Below, piece by piece: positions 18,101 through 27,679 of a stretch of DNA of 64,000 nucleotides (position 1 is its first letter; each line of letters starts with the position of its first letter). This stretch comes from Roseiarcus sp963709185. GTDB lineage: Bacteria; Pseudomonadota; Alphaproteobacteria; Rhizobiales; Beijerinckiaceae. Both the position numbers and the translations under genes were made by a program. The DNA is taken from contig CAVPVQ010000025.1 of NCBI GenBank assembly GCA_963709185.1, forward strand, positions 124,001 to 188,000, written 5' to 3'. The notes beneath the pieces are model-generated. The model saw only the letters and a program-made list of their open reading frames with translations, was not told the origin of the DNA and did no database searches.

Positions 18101-19508
18101 CAAGGCGGGCACAACGACGTCGCTCACCGCTTCGTCCACGTCCAGCCTGTTCAACAGCCCGATCACCCTCACCGCAACCGTCGCCGGCCGTGCCCCCACG
18201 GGAACGGCGACCTTCAGGGACGGTTCGACGGTGCTCGCCACGATTGCGTTGAGCGCGGGACGCGCGATCCTGACCGTCTCGAACCTCTCGGTCGGCAATC
18301 ATTCGATCGTTGCGATCTACAACGGCGACGTCGACAATTCGACGAGTTCGAGCGCGCCGGTCAGCATCGCGATCACCCGGCCAAATCCGGCCACCGATCC
18401 CGACGTGCAGGGGCTGGTGACCGCGCAGGTGACCGCGGAAGTCAATTTCGCGCAGGCGCAGACCGACAACGTCATCCAGCGCCTTGAAGCCTTGCACGAC
18501 GACGACACGCCGTTCTTCACCAACAACATGGGCTTCGGGGCATTGCCGGACCAGCCGCCGAACGGCGCGCCGGCGTTCGTCGACACCCAGGATCCGCTGG
18601 CGCGCGACCCCGCCTTCGTCGCCATCGACAAGGCGAGCCGCAACGGCGCCCCGGAACCAAGCCTGGGGCCGCCGCCGTTTGCGATCTGGACCGCCGGCAC
18701 CATCGTCGCCGGGACCACCAACGTTCTCGGGAGCGGCCCGACGCCCAACAATCATTTCGTCACCGAAGGCGTGACCGCCGGCCTCGATGCGCGATTCTCG
18801 CCTGATTTCAAGGCGGGCTTTGCGGTCGGCTTCGGCTCCGATCATACCGACGTCGGGACCGACGGCACAACGAGCGACGGGACCAACATCAGCGGAACGG
18901 CTTACGCGAGCTATCGTGCTTTCGGGTCGGTGTTTGTGGATTCGTTGCTTGGCTACGGCGCCGCGACATTCAAATCCGATCGATTCTCATCGCTGCCCGG
19001 CGTGTTCGAATCGGGATCGCGCTCGGGGTCCGAAATCTATGGCGCCCTGATCCTCACTGACGAGCAGAAATGGGACAATTGGCGCGTCGCGCCTTACACA
19101 AGGCTCGAATTCATCGATGCGACGCTGAACCCCTTCACCGAGCAGGGCGATCCGACCTGGGCGCTGTCCTATGCGAGCGCCTCGATGGAGGAAATTTCCG
19201 GGGTGGTGGGCATCCGCGGCGCTTACGATTTCCAGATGGCCTGGGGCGTCCTGTCGCCGACGCTGCGGGTCGAATACGCGCACGCCTTCAACAACACCCT
19301 GACGCAGGTGCTGACCTACGCCGACACGCCGGGCGTCAACTATTCGTTCGCCGTGGCGGGGCTCGGCGAGAACACCGTATCGGGGGCGCTCGGCCTGGCG
19401 GCGCGCTACGCAAACGGCGTGACGGCGTCCATCGAATACCAGTATTCGAACGCCGGCTCCGCCGAGCAAGCGCAGGGGCTGCGCGGCCTGCTGAAAATCC
19501 CGTTCTGA
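15193..19508 (+). CDS. Large autotransporter with nine Ig-like repeats (two apparent frameshifts)
   Basis: About 1,438 codons once repaired. An uncertain N-terminus (ATG 15193, or GTG 15256, or nearer the signal) leads to a signal peptide FALRAVLLSIVSLCALTG..AQA. An N-terminal all-beta domain follows, then seven 97-residue Ig-like (Big_3-type) repeats beginning LTSS.NPSV.GQSVTFTATV, two diverged repeats of about 90 residues, a helical linker (EVNFAQAQTDNVIQRLEAL) and a C-terminal autotransporter beta-barrel ending in Phe. It is a predicted surface-exposed adhesin-like type V secretion protein. Frameshifts: one extra G at 15745-15747, and one extra C at 16349-16350; the latter makes that repeat 292 bp instead of 291. 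The passenger is Thr/Ser-rich. The biological ligand is unknown. Confidence 0.85.
15807..17844 (+). repeat. Seven tandem 291-bp repeats encoding Ig-like domains
   Basis: Units begin with TGAC at 15807, 16098, 16390, 16681, 16972, 17263 and 17554. The spacing is 291 bp except for one 292-bp interval caused by an extra C. The middle units are almost identical in DNA over hundreds of bases, including synonymous positions, while the last units (17263, 17554) diverge. This indicates recent duplication or gene conversion. The two following Ig-like domains (about 17845-18390) are older, shorter relatives. Confidence 0.9.
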
Positions 19509-19804
19509 GCGAATCGTAGAGAAAATCGCCTTTGCGATTCGATCGCCCGCCGATCCCAAGCGAGGATGCGAGGGGAAGCCGGCGCGCGCTGGATCGGGCG
19601 CGATCCTTGCGCCAGGCCGGACGGCGATTCGCGTCGGACGCCGCGGCGCCGTCTGGCCAGCGGCCCGCCCGAGCGATCGGGGGATTTGCCAAGGGCGAGC
19701 GAAAGCGGGAAGACAACCGGGCAGGCGCCGCGATCGGCCAGATCGCGCGGGCGATCGCTCCGACCGGCGCCGAAAGACGCCGCCGCCGATTGAAGGAGTG
19801 TTCA
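19509..19804. other. 296-bp gap after the autotransporter
   Basis: No gene recognised; the sequence is GC-rich and lacks an obvious terminator hairpin with U tract. The last 15 bp supply the ribosome-binding site of the small secreted protein. Confidence 0.5.
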
Positions 19805-20065
19805 ATGAGGCGAGAATTGCGCCGCGGGCTGCTGGCCGGAAGCCTCGCGGCGGCCGGCTTCGCTTGGTCGGTCGGCGCGTTGGCGGGCGAGAGCCACGCG
19901 GAAGGCTCGGCGACCACCCGGGCGGCGGCCTGCTCGCTGGCGATCGCCCTGGCCCGGCAAGATGTTCCGGCCAAGCGGATGGGAGCGTCGCGCTGCGAGT
20001 GCATGGAAGACAAGGATGATCTCCAGACCCCATGGTCGTGCACGGCGTTCGTCAAGTCTCGATAG
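19805..20065 (+). CDS. Small secreted cysteine-containing protein
   Basis: Protein of 86 residues with a strong ribosome site (AAGGAGTG) placed correctly before ATG 19805. The N-terminus RRELRRG then LLAGSLAAAGFAWSVGALA is a good signal peptide, so the mature form (about 55-60 residues) is periplasmic or secreted. It carries four Cys (AACSL, RCECMED, WSCTAF), which could form two disulfides. I do not recognise a family. It lies 296 bp behind the autotransporter on the same strand; co-function is only a guess. Confidence 0.6.
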   Translation: MRRELRRGLLAGSLAAAGFAWSVGALAGESHAEGSATTRAAACSLAIALARQDVPAKRMGASRCECMEDKDDLQTPWSCTAFVKSR

Positions 20066-20282
20066 CCGACGTTCCGGCGGCCGATCCGCGGTGAAGGCGA
20101 GGATTTGGCGATCGTTCTTTCCCCTTTAGAGAAACTCTTGATATCGTCGATCCCGCACGAATTGGAAAAGCTTGCAATCCAGATTTCCGCCCTCACCAAG
20201 AAGCGTCGCGCCTCTTCGGCGCGACCCGCACTGTCCGCGCAACGCCCTTCGCCCCACAACGTTCATTTCTCCTGGCCCTTCC

Positions 20283-21410
20283 GTGAAGCCGCTCCCCGCC
20301 CTCGATCAGTTCAACCGCATCGTCGTCAAGGTCGGCTCCTCCTTGCTGGTCGATCGCGCGCGCGGCGCGCTGAAGCAGGAATGGCTCGATGCGCTGGTCG
20401 CCGATCTGGCGGCGCTGCATCGGCGCGGCGCCGATGTGCTGATCGTCTCGTCGGGGGCGATCGCGCTGGGGCGCGCCGCCGGCGGATTTCCCAAAGGCGC
20501 GCTGAAACTCGAAGACAGCCAGGCCGCCGCGGCGATCGGCCAGATCGCGCTGGCGCGCGCGTGGTCGCAGGCGCTCGGCGCGCACGGCATCGTCGCCGGC
20601 CAGGTGCTGCTCACCCTGCAGGACACCGAAGAGCGGCGGCGCTATCTCAACGCGCGCGCCACTCTCGCCCGCCTCAGCGCGATGCGCGCGGCGCCGGTGA
20701 TCAATGAGAACGACACCGTGGCGACCGGCGAGATCCGCTATGGCGACAACGACCGGCTGGCGGCGCGCGTCGCCACCATGGCGAGCGCCGATCTGCTGAT
20801 CCTGCTGTCCGACGTCGCAGGGCTTTACGACGCGCCGCCGGGCGACGCCCCGCACGCCCGCCTGCTGCCTTTGGTCGAGCGCATCACCCCTCAAATCGAA
20901 GCGATGGCGGGCGGCGCCGCCTCGCAGGATTCGCGCGGCGGCATGCGCACCAAGATCGAGGCGGCGCGCATCGCCACCTCGGCGGGCACGCATATGATCA
21001 TCGCCGACGGACGCGTGACCCATCCGATCGCGCGGGTCGGGGCCGGCGGTCCCTGCACGTGGTTCCTGACGCCGTCCAACCCGGTCGCCGCGCGAAAGAT
21101 ATGGATCGGCGGCTCGCTGGAGCTGAAGGGCGCGGTCTATCTCGACGCCGGCGCCGCCAAAGCCCTGCTGCTCGGCAAGAGCCTGTTGCCGGCCGGGGTG
21201 ACGCGCGTCGAGGGCGCGTTCGCGCGCGGCGATTGCGTCGCGATCCGCGATCCGCAGGGCGTCGAAATCGGGCGCGGGCTGATCGCCTACGACAAGGCGC
21301 ACGCCGAACGGATCAAGGGCCGCAATTCGCGCGACATCGCGCAGATCCTCGGCATGCCCGGGCGCGCCGAAATGATCCATCGCGACGACATGACGATCAT
21401 CGGAACGTAG
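20283..21410 (+). CDS. proB: Glutamate 5-kinase
   Basis: First enzyme of proline biosynthesis, phosphorylating glutamate. The GTG start gives VKPLPALDQFNRIVVKVGSS, matching the family N-terminus; the open frame extends upstream to an ATG at 20172 but that stretch looks non-coding. Kinase motifs: VKVGSSLL, IVSSGAIALG, INENDTVAT, GDNDRLAARVA. The C-terminal PUA domain (from about VYLDAGAAKALLLG) is present, total 375 residues. The next proline gene, proA, follows after an antisense gene rather than directly. Confidence 0.96.
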   Translation: MKPLPALDQFNRIVVKVGSSLLVDRARGALKQEWLDALVADLAALHRRGADVLIVSSGAIALGRAAGGFPKGALKLEDSQAAAAIGQIALARAWSQALGAHGIVAGQVLLTLQDTEERRRYLNARATLARLSAMRAAPVINENDTVATGEIRYGDNDRLAARVATMASADLLILLSDVAGLYDAPPGDAPHARLLPLVERITPQIEAMAGGAASQDSRGGMRTKIEAARIATSAGTHMIIADGRVTHPIARVGAGGPCTWFLTPSNPVAARKIWIGGSLELKGAVYLDAGAAKALLLGKSLLPAGVTRVEGAFARGDCVAIRDPQGVEIGRGLIAYDKAHAERIKGRNSRDIAQILGMPGRAEMIHRDDMTIIGT

Positions 21411-21430
21411 CGCGCGAGCCCGCGGCGCGG

Positions 21431-22045
21431 TCAGAACGCGTAGCCAACCCGCGCGCCGAAATTGGTGAGTCCGCGGTTGGGCGGGCAAAGGCCGGCGTTG
21501 GACATATGCTCGACCGTGCCCATCACCGACCAGTTCGGGGTCAGGCGATAGCCGAGCGACGCGGACTCGCGAAACGATTCGTTGCAGCCCATCGCGTTGT
21601 AGCCCGGCGGCACGTTGACGCCGGTATGGGCGTCGTTCACCGAACCGCCGAAGCCGCCTTCCACGAACACCCGCTGCATCACGTCATAGTCCCAGGCGAG
21701 GCCCGCATAGGCTTCGCTGGTCTTGCCGGCGAAATTGGCCGTTCCCCCGATATCTGGCCGCGGCAGCAGGGCGTTCCACAGCGGATCGGCCGAGGTGAAC
21801 GGTTTGACGAACAGCACCTCGCCGCTCAGATCGACGCTGCCGGCTTCCGGGCTGAGCGGATCGTGGATGAGGCCGCCGACCCGCACTTCCGAAACCGGGG
21901 AGGCAGGGTTTCCGGGGCCGCCCGCGGCGGGGCCCGGCAGCGCCGAGCAGCCGCCAAGCAGACTCAATGCGGTCAAGGCGCCGACCGACAGAACGACAGA
22001 TGAAAGCCCGATCTTCATGGCCGCCGACGCTCGCTGATTCGCCAT
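21431..22045 (-). CDS. PagL-like lipid A 3-O-deacylase / acyloxyacyl hydrolase family
   Basis: Outer-membrane protein of 204 residues (or 195 from the second Met). The N-terminus has a hydrophobic signal ending SLLGGCSALPG, a possible but imperfect lipobox. The C-terminal part carries the PagL signature: WSVMGTVEHMSNAGLCPPN, whose His-x-Ser pair matches the PagL catalytic dyad, and the chain ends GYAF with a terminal Phe as in outer-membrane barrels. Family members remove the 3-linked acyl chain of lipid A. The gene is antisense between proB and proA, a location suggesting insertion into an ancestral proBA pair. Confidence 0.75.
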   Translation of the reverse strand: MANQRASAAMKIGLSSVVLSVGALTALSLLGGCSALPGPAAGGPGNPASPVSEVRVGGLIHDPLSPEAGSVDLSGEVLFVKPFTSADPLWNALLPRPDIGGTANFAGKTSEAYAGLAWDYDVMQRVFVEGGFGGSVNDAHTGVNVPPGYNAMGCNESFRESASLGYRLTPNWSVMGTVEHMSNAGLCPPNRGLTNFGARVGYAF

Positions 22046-22271
22046 CCCAACCTATCGACGTCGATCCGGGGCGCCTATCCCCGCCGTCGCATTTTCACAC
22101 AGCCTCTGCGAGGCCATACGCAGACCACCACGCCGCGCCGCCTCGCGAGAGCCGGCCCGGCGCAACTTCCCATTGTCTGTCGTGCTGCCTATATTGTCCG
22201 CACCCGCGCGACAAACCGCGCTGCTGCGTCGGACACCCCACAACCAGCCCCACCCAGACCGGATGTGATTT

Positions 22272-23568
22272 ATGGAGCCTGCGGTCAGTCTTGTCGAGCC
22301 CGAAACGGACGTCCGGGCGGCGATGCGCGCAATCGGCGGTGCAGGCGCGCGAAGGCGGCGCGCGTGCTCGCCAATGCGCCGGCGGCGACGAAGGCCGATG
22401 CGCTGGTCGCCGCCGCACGGACGCTGCGCGGGCGTCGTGACGAAATTCTCGCCGCCAACGCCCGCGATCTCGCCGCCGCCCGCGCCAAAGGGCTGTCTCC
22501 GGCTCTCATCGACCGGCTGCTCGCTCGACGAACGCCGGGTCGAGGCGATGGCGCGCGGGATCGAAGAGATCGCCGCGCTGCCCGACCCGGTTGGGCGTAT
22601 TCTCGCACATTTCGATCGGCCCAACGGCCTGCGCATCGAGCGCGTCGCGACGCCGCTCGGCGTGATCGGCGTCATTTACGAGAGCCGGCCCAACGTCACC
22701 GCCGACGCCGGCGCCCTGTGCCTCAAGAGCGGCAACGCGGCGGTGCTGCGCGGCGGATCGGACAGCCTCCATTCGTCGTCGGCGATTCATGCGTGCCTGG
22801 TCGATGGGCTGCGGATCGCCGGCCTGCCGGAGGCGGCGATCTCGCGCGCGCCGTTCGCGTCGCGCGAGGCGGTCGGCGAAATGCTCGACGGTCTCGGCGG
22901 CGCGCTCGACGTGATCGTGCCGCGCGGCGGCCGGAGCCTGGTCGAGCGCGTCCAGCGCGAGGCGCGGGTCCCGGTCTTCGCCCATCTCGAGGGCGTCGTG
23001 CATGTCTATGTCGATCGCGCCGCCGACCTCGCCAAGGCGACGCGCATCGTCATCAATTCGAAGCTGCGCCGCACCGGCGTCTGCGGCGCCGCCGAGACGC
23101 TGCTGGTCGACAAGGCCTGCGCCGCCACCCACCTGGCGCCGCTGGTCGCCTCGCTGCTCGACGCCGGTTGCGCGGTGCGCGGCGACGCGATGACGATGGC
23201 GGTCGATCAAGCGGGTGACCGCGGCGAGCGAGGCGGACTGGCGCACCGAATATCTCGACGCGGTGATTTCATGCCGCGTCGTCGACGGACTGCAGGCGGC
23301 GATCGATCATATCGAGGCCTATGGTTCGCATCACACCGACTGCATCGTCACCGAAGATCGCGCCGCCGCGGAGCGATTCCTCAACCAGGTCGATTCGGCG
23401 ATCGTCCTGCACAACGCGTCGACGCAATTCGCCGATGGCGGCGAATTCGGGTTCGGCGCCGAGATCGGCATCGCGACCGGCCGAATGCACGCCCGCGGCC
23501 CGGTCGGCGTCGAGCAATTGTGCTCGTTCAAATATCGGGTGCGCGGCGACGGGCAGGTGCGGGCTTAG
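22272..23568 (+). CDS. proA: Gamma-glutamyl phosphate reductase (about four apparent frameshifts)
   Basis: NADPH-dependent reduction of glutamyl-5-phosphate to glutamate semialdehyde. The start is MEPAVSLVEPETDVRAAM. Extra bases at about 22338 and 22354 split AIG, VQARE and AARVLANAP. An extra C at about 22520 precedes SLDERRVEAMARG, and an extra G at 23213-23215 precedes VTAASEADWRTEYLDAV. Removing these four bases gives a complete protein of about 430 residues with the catalytic Cys in RRTGVCGAAETLL and the C-terminal GPVGVEQLCSFKYRVRG. This is the most heavily disrupted gene here, yet every domain is conserved, which argues for sequence errors. Its stop overlaps the convergent eda stop by 3 bp. 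Confidence 0.92.
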
Positions 23569-24215
23569 GCGGGCTCCCGCAGCGCCGCCGCTTGGCGCGC
23601 CAGCTTCTCCACCGTGGCGTAGTCGCCGGAGGCGAGCGCGGCTTTCGGCAGCATCCACGAGCCGCCGACGCACGCGACATTGGGGAGCGCGAGATAGGCC
23701 GGCGCCATGGCCAGATCGACGCCGCCGGTCGGACAGAAGCGCAACTCGGGCAGCGGGCCGGCGAGCGAAGCGAGCAACCGCACGCCGCCGGCCGCTTCGG
23801 CCGGGAACAGTTTGAGCGCGCGAAAGCCCAGCTCCATCAGCGTGATGGCCTCGGACGCCGTGGCGACCCCCGGCAGGAATGGAACAGGCGCCGCCGCCGC
23901 GGCTTGCGCGAGACGCGGGGAGGCGCCGGGGCTGACCAGGAAACGCGCGCCGGCGGCGCACGCCTCGGCGATCTGTTCAGGGGTCAGGACCGTGCCGGCC
24001 CCGACGACTGCGCCGGGAACGGCGCTGCGGATCGCCGTAATGGCGGCCAGCGCGCCGGGGGTGCGCAGGGTGACCTCGATGGCGAGCAAGCCGCCGGCGA
24101 CCAGCGCGCGCGCCTGATCGACGCCGTCTTCGGCATTTCGGACCGTCAGCACCGGGATGACCGGAGCCAGCGCCATGACGGAAAGCACTTCGCTCTGGTG
24201 GCTGGCGGGATTCAC
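23565..24215 (-). CDS. eda: 2-dehydro-3-deoxy-phosphogluconate aldolase (KDPG/KHG aldolase)
   Basis: Class I aldolase of the Entner-Doudoroff pathway, cleaving KDPG to pyruvate and glyceraldehyde-3-phosphate. With the GTG start at 24215 the protein has 216 residues. The catalytic Glu lies in AIEVTLRT (about 47), the Schiff-base Lys in ALKLFPAE (about 135), and the phosphate site in CPTGGVD. The frame stays open upstream to 24290 but that part is not conserved. It is convergent with proA (overlapping stops). Confidence 0.94.
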   Translation of the reverse strand: MNPASHQSEVLSVMALAPVIPVLTVRNAEDGVDQARALVAGGLLAIEVTLRTPGALAAITAIRSAVPGAVVGAGTVLTPEQIAEACAAGARFLVSPGASPRLAQAAAAAPVPFLPGVATASEAITLMELGFRALKLFPAEAAGGVRLLASLAGPLPELRFCPTGGVDLAMAPAYLALPNVACVGGSWMLPKAALASGDYATVEKLARQAAALREPA

Positions 24216-24362
24216 GGCGCGGCTCCTCGAAACGCTGAGCGCGCCTGATAGCACGGCGCACGGCGTCGCGCGACCGCCGGCGCCGGGCAAGGGTTCGCGG
24301 CCAATCGCAAATCAACTAAGCTCGCGCTCCTGGATCGACTCGAACGCCAGCGGGAGCCGCGC

Positions 24363-26157
24363 GTGAACGCCGCCATCGATCTTGCCGTCTACAAGGAGAC
24401 GCTGCTCTTTCTTGTGACCGCGGGGATTGTCGCGCCGCTGTTCTTCCGCCTGCGCGTCAGTCCGGTGCTCGGTTTTGTGCTTGCCGGCGTCGCGCTCGGG
24501 CCGTCCGGTCTGGGTCGCCTCGCCGCGCGCGCGCCTTGGCTCGACGCCCTGGCGCTCACCAATGTCGAGGCGATCGATCGCGTCGCGGCGTTCGGCGTGG
24601 TGTTTCTGTTGTTCATGATGGGCCTCGAATTGTCGTTCGAGCGTCTCAAGAGCATGCGGCGCCTGGTGTTCGGGCTGGGCGCCGCCCAGGTCGTGCTCTC
24701 GTCGCTGCTGCTTGGCGCGATCGCCTTCGGGCTCGGCCAGCCTCTGTCGGCGGCGATCGTCATCGGAGCGGCGCTGTCGCTGTCCTCGACCGCCCTCATC
24801 ATTCCGGTGCTGGCCGAGCGCCGGCGCCTCAATCTGGCCGCCGGCCGCGTCAGCTTCGCGGTCCTGCTGTTCCAGGACCTGGCGGTCGCGCCGTCTGCTG
24901 TTCATGGTGACGATGCTGGTCGGCGGCCGGGAGAGCGGGCTTGGGGCCGGGCTCGCGCTCACGTTGGCGCCGGCGGCTGTGGCGTTGACCGGGTTGATCG
25001 TGCTCGGGCGCCTGGTGCTGCGCCCGCTGTTTCATTCCGTGGCGATGACCAGGAGCCGGGAATTCTTCATGGCGGCCTGCCTGCTCGTGGTGCTTGGCAC
25101 CGGCCTGATCGCGGCGATCAGCGGGCTGTCGATGGCGCTCGGCGCGTTCATCGCCGGTCTGCTCCTCGCCGAAACCGAATATCGACGCGAGATCGAAGTG
25201 ACCATCGAGCCTTTCAAGGGGCTGCTGCTCGGGCTGTTCTTCGTGGCGGTCGGAGCCGAGCTCGATCTTTCGCTGCTGTTCGCCTCGCCGACGCCGATTC
25301 TGCTGATCGCCGGCGCCGTCGTCGTCGTCAAGGCGTTGGCGCTGCTGCTGCTTGGCCGCGCCTTTGGCCTGCCCGGGCGGGTGGCGCGCGAGGTTGGCGC
25401 TCTGCTCAGTCCGGGCGGCGAATTTGCGTTCGTCATGATCGGGGCCGCGGTCGCTGGCAAGGTGGTCGACGCGACGGCCGGGCAAACCGTTCTGGTCGCC
25501 GTGACCCTCACCATGCTGGCGACGCCGGGACTCGCCAGACTGGGCGAGCTTCTGGCCGGCCGGCCGCTCGCGCCGAGCTTGTCGCCCGAGGCGCTGGAGC
25601 CGCCGCCTGAGGATGAGGGCCATCGCGTCATCATCGTCGGCTGTGGCCGCGTTGGCGCGCTGGTCGGCGAAATGCTGGCCTTGCACCAACTCCCGTATAT
25701 CGCGATCGACTCCGACGCCGCCCTCGTCGCGCGCGAGCGCCGGTCTGGAAAGCCGATCTATTTCGGCGACGCGACGCGCCCGGAATTCCTGCTTCGCTGC
25801 GGCGTCGAGAGAGCGCGCGCTCTGGTCGTCACGATGGACGCGCCGCGCGCCAACGAGGCGGTGGTGGCGGCCGCACGGAATCTGCGCCCGGACCTGACGA
25901 TCGTCGCCAGAGCGCGCGATGCGGCCCACGCCAAGACGCTCTACGATCTCGGCGTCACCGACGCCGTGCCCGAGACGATCGAAGCGAGCCTGCAACTGTC
26001 CGAGGCCGTGCTCGTCGATATCGGCGTGCCGATGGGCCTTGTGATCGCCTCGATCCACGAGAAGCGCGACGCGTATCGCAAACTCCTCATCGCTTCCGGC
26101 GCCCCGCCGCAAACGCGCGGCGCGCCGCGCTCGCGCCTCCCGGAAGTGAAGATTTGA
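24363..26157 (+). CDS. CPA2-type K+/H+ antiporter with RCK domain, KefB/RosB-like (one apparent frameshift)
   Basis: Inner-membrane monovalent cation:proton antiporter. From a GTG start it has about 12 predicted membrane helices (residues about 10-385), including SPVLGFVLAGVALGPSGLG and LLFQDLAVAPLL, followed by a cytosolic TrkA-N/RCK domain starting VIIVGCGRVGALVGEML (nucleotide-binding Rossmann fold). One extra T at about 24894 shifts the frame within VAP-LLFMVTM; removing it gives about 597 residues. KefB/KefC-like function (glutathione-gated efflux) is possible, but subgroup assignment by eye is not secure. It ends 9 bp before the convergent psiF-like gene. Confidence 0.9.
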
Positions 26158-26166
26158 AGCGGCGCG

Positions 26167-26421
26167 TCACTCGCCCGTCGCGTCTGCGACGCACTTCTTG
26201 GTGAAGCTGGTTTTCGCGGCCCCGGCCAGCTTCTTGTCGGCCGCCTGCTTGTCGCAGGAAGTCGCCGCGTCGGCGTCGCATTTCTTCATGAAGCTCGTCT
26301 TGGCGGCGCCGGCGAGTTTCTTGTCGGTCGCTTGCGCGACGCAGGACGAATCGGCGAAGGCAAGCGTCGGAAAGCCAAACAACGCGAGCGCCAAGGCGAC
26401 GCGGACAATCGATTTCGTCAT
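26167..26421 (-). CDS. PsiF-repeat periplasmic protein
   Basis: Protein of 84 residues. The signal peptide KSIVRVALALALFGFPTLAFA is cleaved before DSSCVAQ. The mature part is two copies of a PsiF-type repeat with the core KKLAGAAKTSFMKKC and KKLAGAAKTSFTKKC, each flanked by Cys. E. coli PsiF is phosphate-starvation induced; no function is known. The start ATG at 26421 agrees with the signal peptide. It is convergent with the antiporter gene. Confidence 0.85.
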   Translation of the reverse strand: MTKSIVRVALALALFGFPTLAFADSSCVAQATDKKLAGAAKTSFMKKCDADAATSCDKQAADKKLAGAAKTSFTKKCVADATGE

Positions 26422-26653
26422 GACCCGCTCACTCCTCCAGAATCGACCGATCCTTCTCGGCCGCGCCGACCCTAGCCCAACAAAGGCTTGCATCCAACGG
26501 CGAGGGACTCCAGATATCCCCACAAGACCCTTCTGTAGAGCGCTTTGTTGCCTCGTCGAACTGTCAATTCGACCGGAATTGCTGACGAGCCTCTTTCGGA
26601 AGCGAGCCGATGCGCTCTTTGCCTGACGACGCCCGAACCCGCGGAGCTGAACC

Positions 26654-26941
26654 ATGCCCCAAACCCGCAGCCGCTTCTTCGACGACCTTTCGAAGCTGAT
26701 GACCGACGCAGCGGGCCTCGCCGAGGGGGCGCGGCGCGAGGTCGACACGGCGCTGCGTGGCCAGCTCGAACGATTGCTCGCCGGCATGGACATCGTGTCG
26801 CGCGAAGAGTTCGAGGCGGCGCGCGACATGGCGGCGCGGGCGCGGACCGAGAACGAGGGGTTGCGCGAGCGTGTCGCGGCGCTCGAGGCGAAACTGGACT
26901 CAATGTCAACTCAATCTGAGCGACCGCTGGCACAGTCTTGA
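26654..26941 (+). CDS. ubiK: UbiK/BMFP-family ubiquinone biosynthesis accessory factor
   Basis: Protein of 95 residues with the BMFP (YqiC) layout: FFDDLSKLMTDAAGLAEGAR, then RREVDTALRGQLERLLAGMD, the conserved VSREEFEAARDMAARAR and a C-terminal coiled coil (LRERVAALEAKLD). Family members form trimers, bind membranes and assist the ubiquinone complex in aerobic ubiquinone synthesis. The assignment rests on family resemblance; gene context gives no further help. The preceding 232 bp hold the promoter regions of this gene and psiF. Confidence 0.85.
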   Translation: MPQTRSRFFDDLSKLMTDAAGLAEGARREVDTALRGQLERLLAGMDIVSREEFEAARDMAARARTENEGLRERVAALEAKLDSMSTQSERPLAQS

Positions 26942-27036
26942 TTCGTTTCGAGGATTCTGTGGACGACGATCGGCGCAAGGTTTACGCGCCGGCTCGAATC
27001 CGCGAGCTTGCATGGCATGTGCGAGGGACTCTGATG

Positions 27037-27052
27037 CGGCTATATATAGCCG
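27037..27052. promoter_or_regulatory. Perfect 16-bp palindrome CGGCTATATATAGCCG
   Basis: A perfect inverted repeat with an AT-only core in the 204-bp gap upstream of the ybjN-proC pair, 94 bp before the ybjN start. It could be an operator for a dimeric regulator or a promoter -10 region embedded in symmetry; I could not place a matching -35 at proper spacing. Confidence 0.4.
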
Positions 27053-27145
27053 ACGACCGGTGATTCGGGCTTTGCGTGTTGTTCGCCTGTGGCCCGTGCG
27101 AGCGTCTCGCGCGTTCCGTTCAATTGCAATGCCGAAGGCTCACGA

Positions 27146-27649
27146 ATGACGCCCAGCCAAAATCTTGTCGCCGAGCGCACCGAGCATCCGGTCGATGTGG
27201 TGGAGCGTCTGGCGGCGCTCAACGAATGGGCGTTCGATCGCGCCGACGAAGACGAGATTTCGATCCTGGTTTCGGGCGCCTGGACGCAATATGAAGTCGC
27301 CTTCACCTGGTTGCCCGACATCGAATCCTTGCACGTCGGTTGTTCGTTCGATCTGAAGATCCCGGCGCGCAGGCGCGCTGAGATTTCCGCTCTCGCCCAA
27401 ATGATCAACGAGCAATTGTGGATCGGGCACTTCGATCTGTGGAGCCAGGAAGATATCGTGATGTTCCGGCATTCGCTGGTCCTGGCCGGCGGCGCCCAGG
27501 CCAATGACGCGCAGTGCGGCACGATCGTCAATGAGGCGCTCAAGGCTTGCGAGAACTATTATCAGGCCTTTCAATTCGTTCTGTGGGCCGGCAAGAGCGC
27601 GCGCGAGGCGATCGAGGTCACCATGTTCGAGACCCAGGGGAACGCCTGA
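27146..27649 (+). CDS. YbjN domain-containing protein
   Basis: Protein of 167 residues from ATG 27146 (MTPSQNLVAERTEHPVDVVERL), the usual N-terminus in Rhizobiales. The YbjN fold (type III secretion chaperone-like) is seen in the alternating strands around RADEDEISILVSGAWTQYEV and LKIPARRRAEISALAQMIN. Its function is unknown. It precedes proC by 30 bp, a strongly conserved pair in this order, so co-transcription is expected. An upstream GTG/ATG at 27089 would add unconserved residues. Confidence 0.88.
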   Translation: MTPSQNLVAERTEHPVDVVERLAALNEWAFDRADEDEISILVSGAWTQYEVAFTWLPDIESLHVGCSFDLKIPARRRAEISALAQMINEQLWIGHFDLWSQEDIVMFRHSLVLAGGAQANDAQCGTIVNEALKACENYYQAFQFVLWAGKSAREAIEVTMFETQGNA

Positions 27650-27679
27650 ACCCAGCGCCCGCAGGCTGAGGAAGCGACG

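Noticed and set aside
16566..18845. Very long antisense open frame (about 759 codons) over the autotransporter repeats
   Set aside because: Arg/Gly/Asp-rich shadow created by the repeated GC-biased codons; no domain or ribosome site.
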